A stretch of DNA of 64,000 bases from Photorhabdus luminescens subsp. luminescens (GTDB taxonomy: Bacteria > Pseudomonadota > Gammaproteobacteria > Enterobacterales > Enterobacteriaceae). Position 1 is the first letter of the stretch. Below: more notes on the stretch, generated by a model, which had not been told where the DNA came from, made no database searches, and worked only from the letters and a program-made list of their open reading frames with translations. The stretch itself is not shown here. The stretch is from the NCBI RefSeq assembly GCF_001083805.1, contig NZ_JXSK01000008.1:248001-312000 (forward strand), written 5' to 3'.

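Noticed and set aside
31975-64000. Large-scale periodicity of about 3.1-3.25 kb suggesting tandem repeats or an assembly artefact
   Set aside because: The period is one NRPS module. A domains, linkers and carriers differ in a functionally coherent way, so this is genuine modular structure; a collapsed or expanded copy cannot be fully ruled out without long reads.
31975-64000. Naming the gene kolossin synthetase
   Set aside because: Size and host fit, but I cannot recall the kolossin sequence reliably enough to match it, and the flanking genes do not confirm the locus.

Overview
The window looks like chromosomal DNA of an entomopathogenic enterobacterium, most likely Photorhabdus (less likely Xenorhabdus). 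This is inferred from the conserved yfbS-yfbV-ackA-pta neighbourhood, the AT-rich intergenic DNA, a long palindromic repeat I associate with these genera, a XaxB-like toxin candidate, and a giant nonribosomal peptide synthetase (NRPS) with dual condensation/epimerisation domains. No database search was possible.

Layout. 1-4.7 kb is core genome: the start of a YfbS-like transporter, yfbV, ackA and pta. 4.7-12 kb is a decayed accessory island. It holds the palindromic repeat, an orphan alpha-helical pore-forming-toxin candidate, a dead IS630-type transposase, an unknown 134-residue protein, and a three-copy family of small secreted six-cysteine proteins (one copy dead, two intact, each intact copy with its own matching terminator). 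12-15 kb is a tight three-gene operon, visibly richer in GC than its flanks, encoding an unknown protein, a cysteine desulfurase and a SAM methyltransferase. It looks like a small sulfur-handling or biosynthetic cassette. 15.8-23.5 kb is the arginine succinyltransferase operon astCADBE followed by a CycA-like amino-acid permease. 23.5-25 kb is 1.5 kb of AT-rich DNA without genes, carrying a cluster of DnaA-box-like sites. A short-chain dehydrogenase follows.

26.4-31.6 kb is a type VI secretion cargo unit: vgrG, a VRR-NUC nuclease effector with a C-terminal membrane region, a DUF3396 immunity protein, and a broken, chimeric second immunity copy. 32-64 kb, on the minus strand and running off the window end, is the 3' part of one enormous NRPS gene. 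At least ten modules are read without a stop and end in a thioesterase.

From specificity codes and condensation-domain types, the last ten residues are predicted as D-Val, L-Ala, L-Ala, D-(allo)Thr, D-(allo)Thr, L-Lys, D-Lys (or Orn), L-Ala, D-Val, L-Thr. The two basic positions are the least certain. The carrier domains fall into two classes that match the type of the next condensation domain at every junction. The near-identity of the Thr-module segments points to recent duplication or gene conversion.
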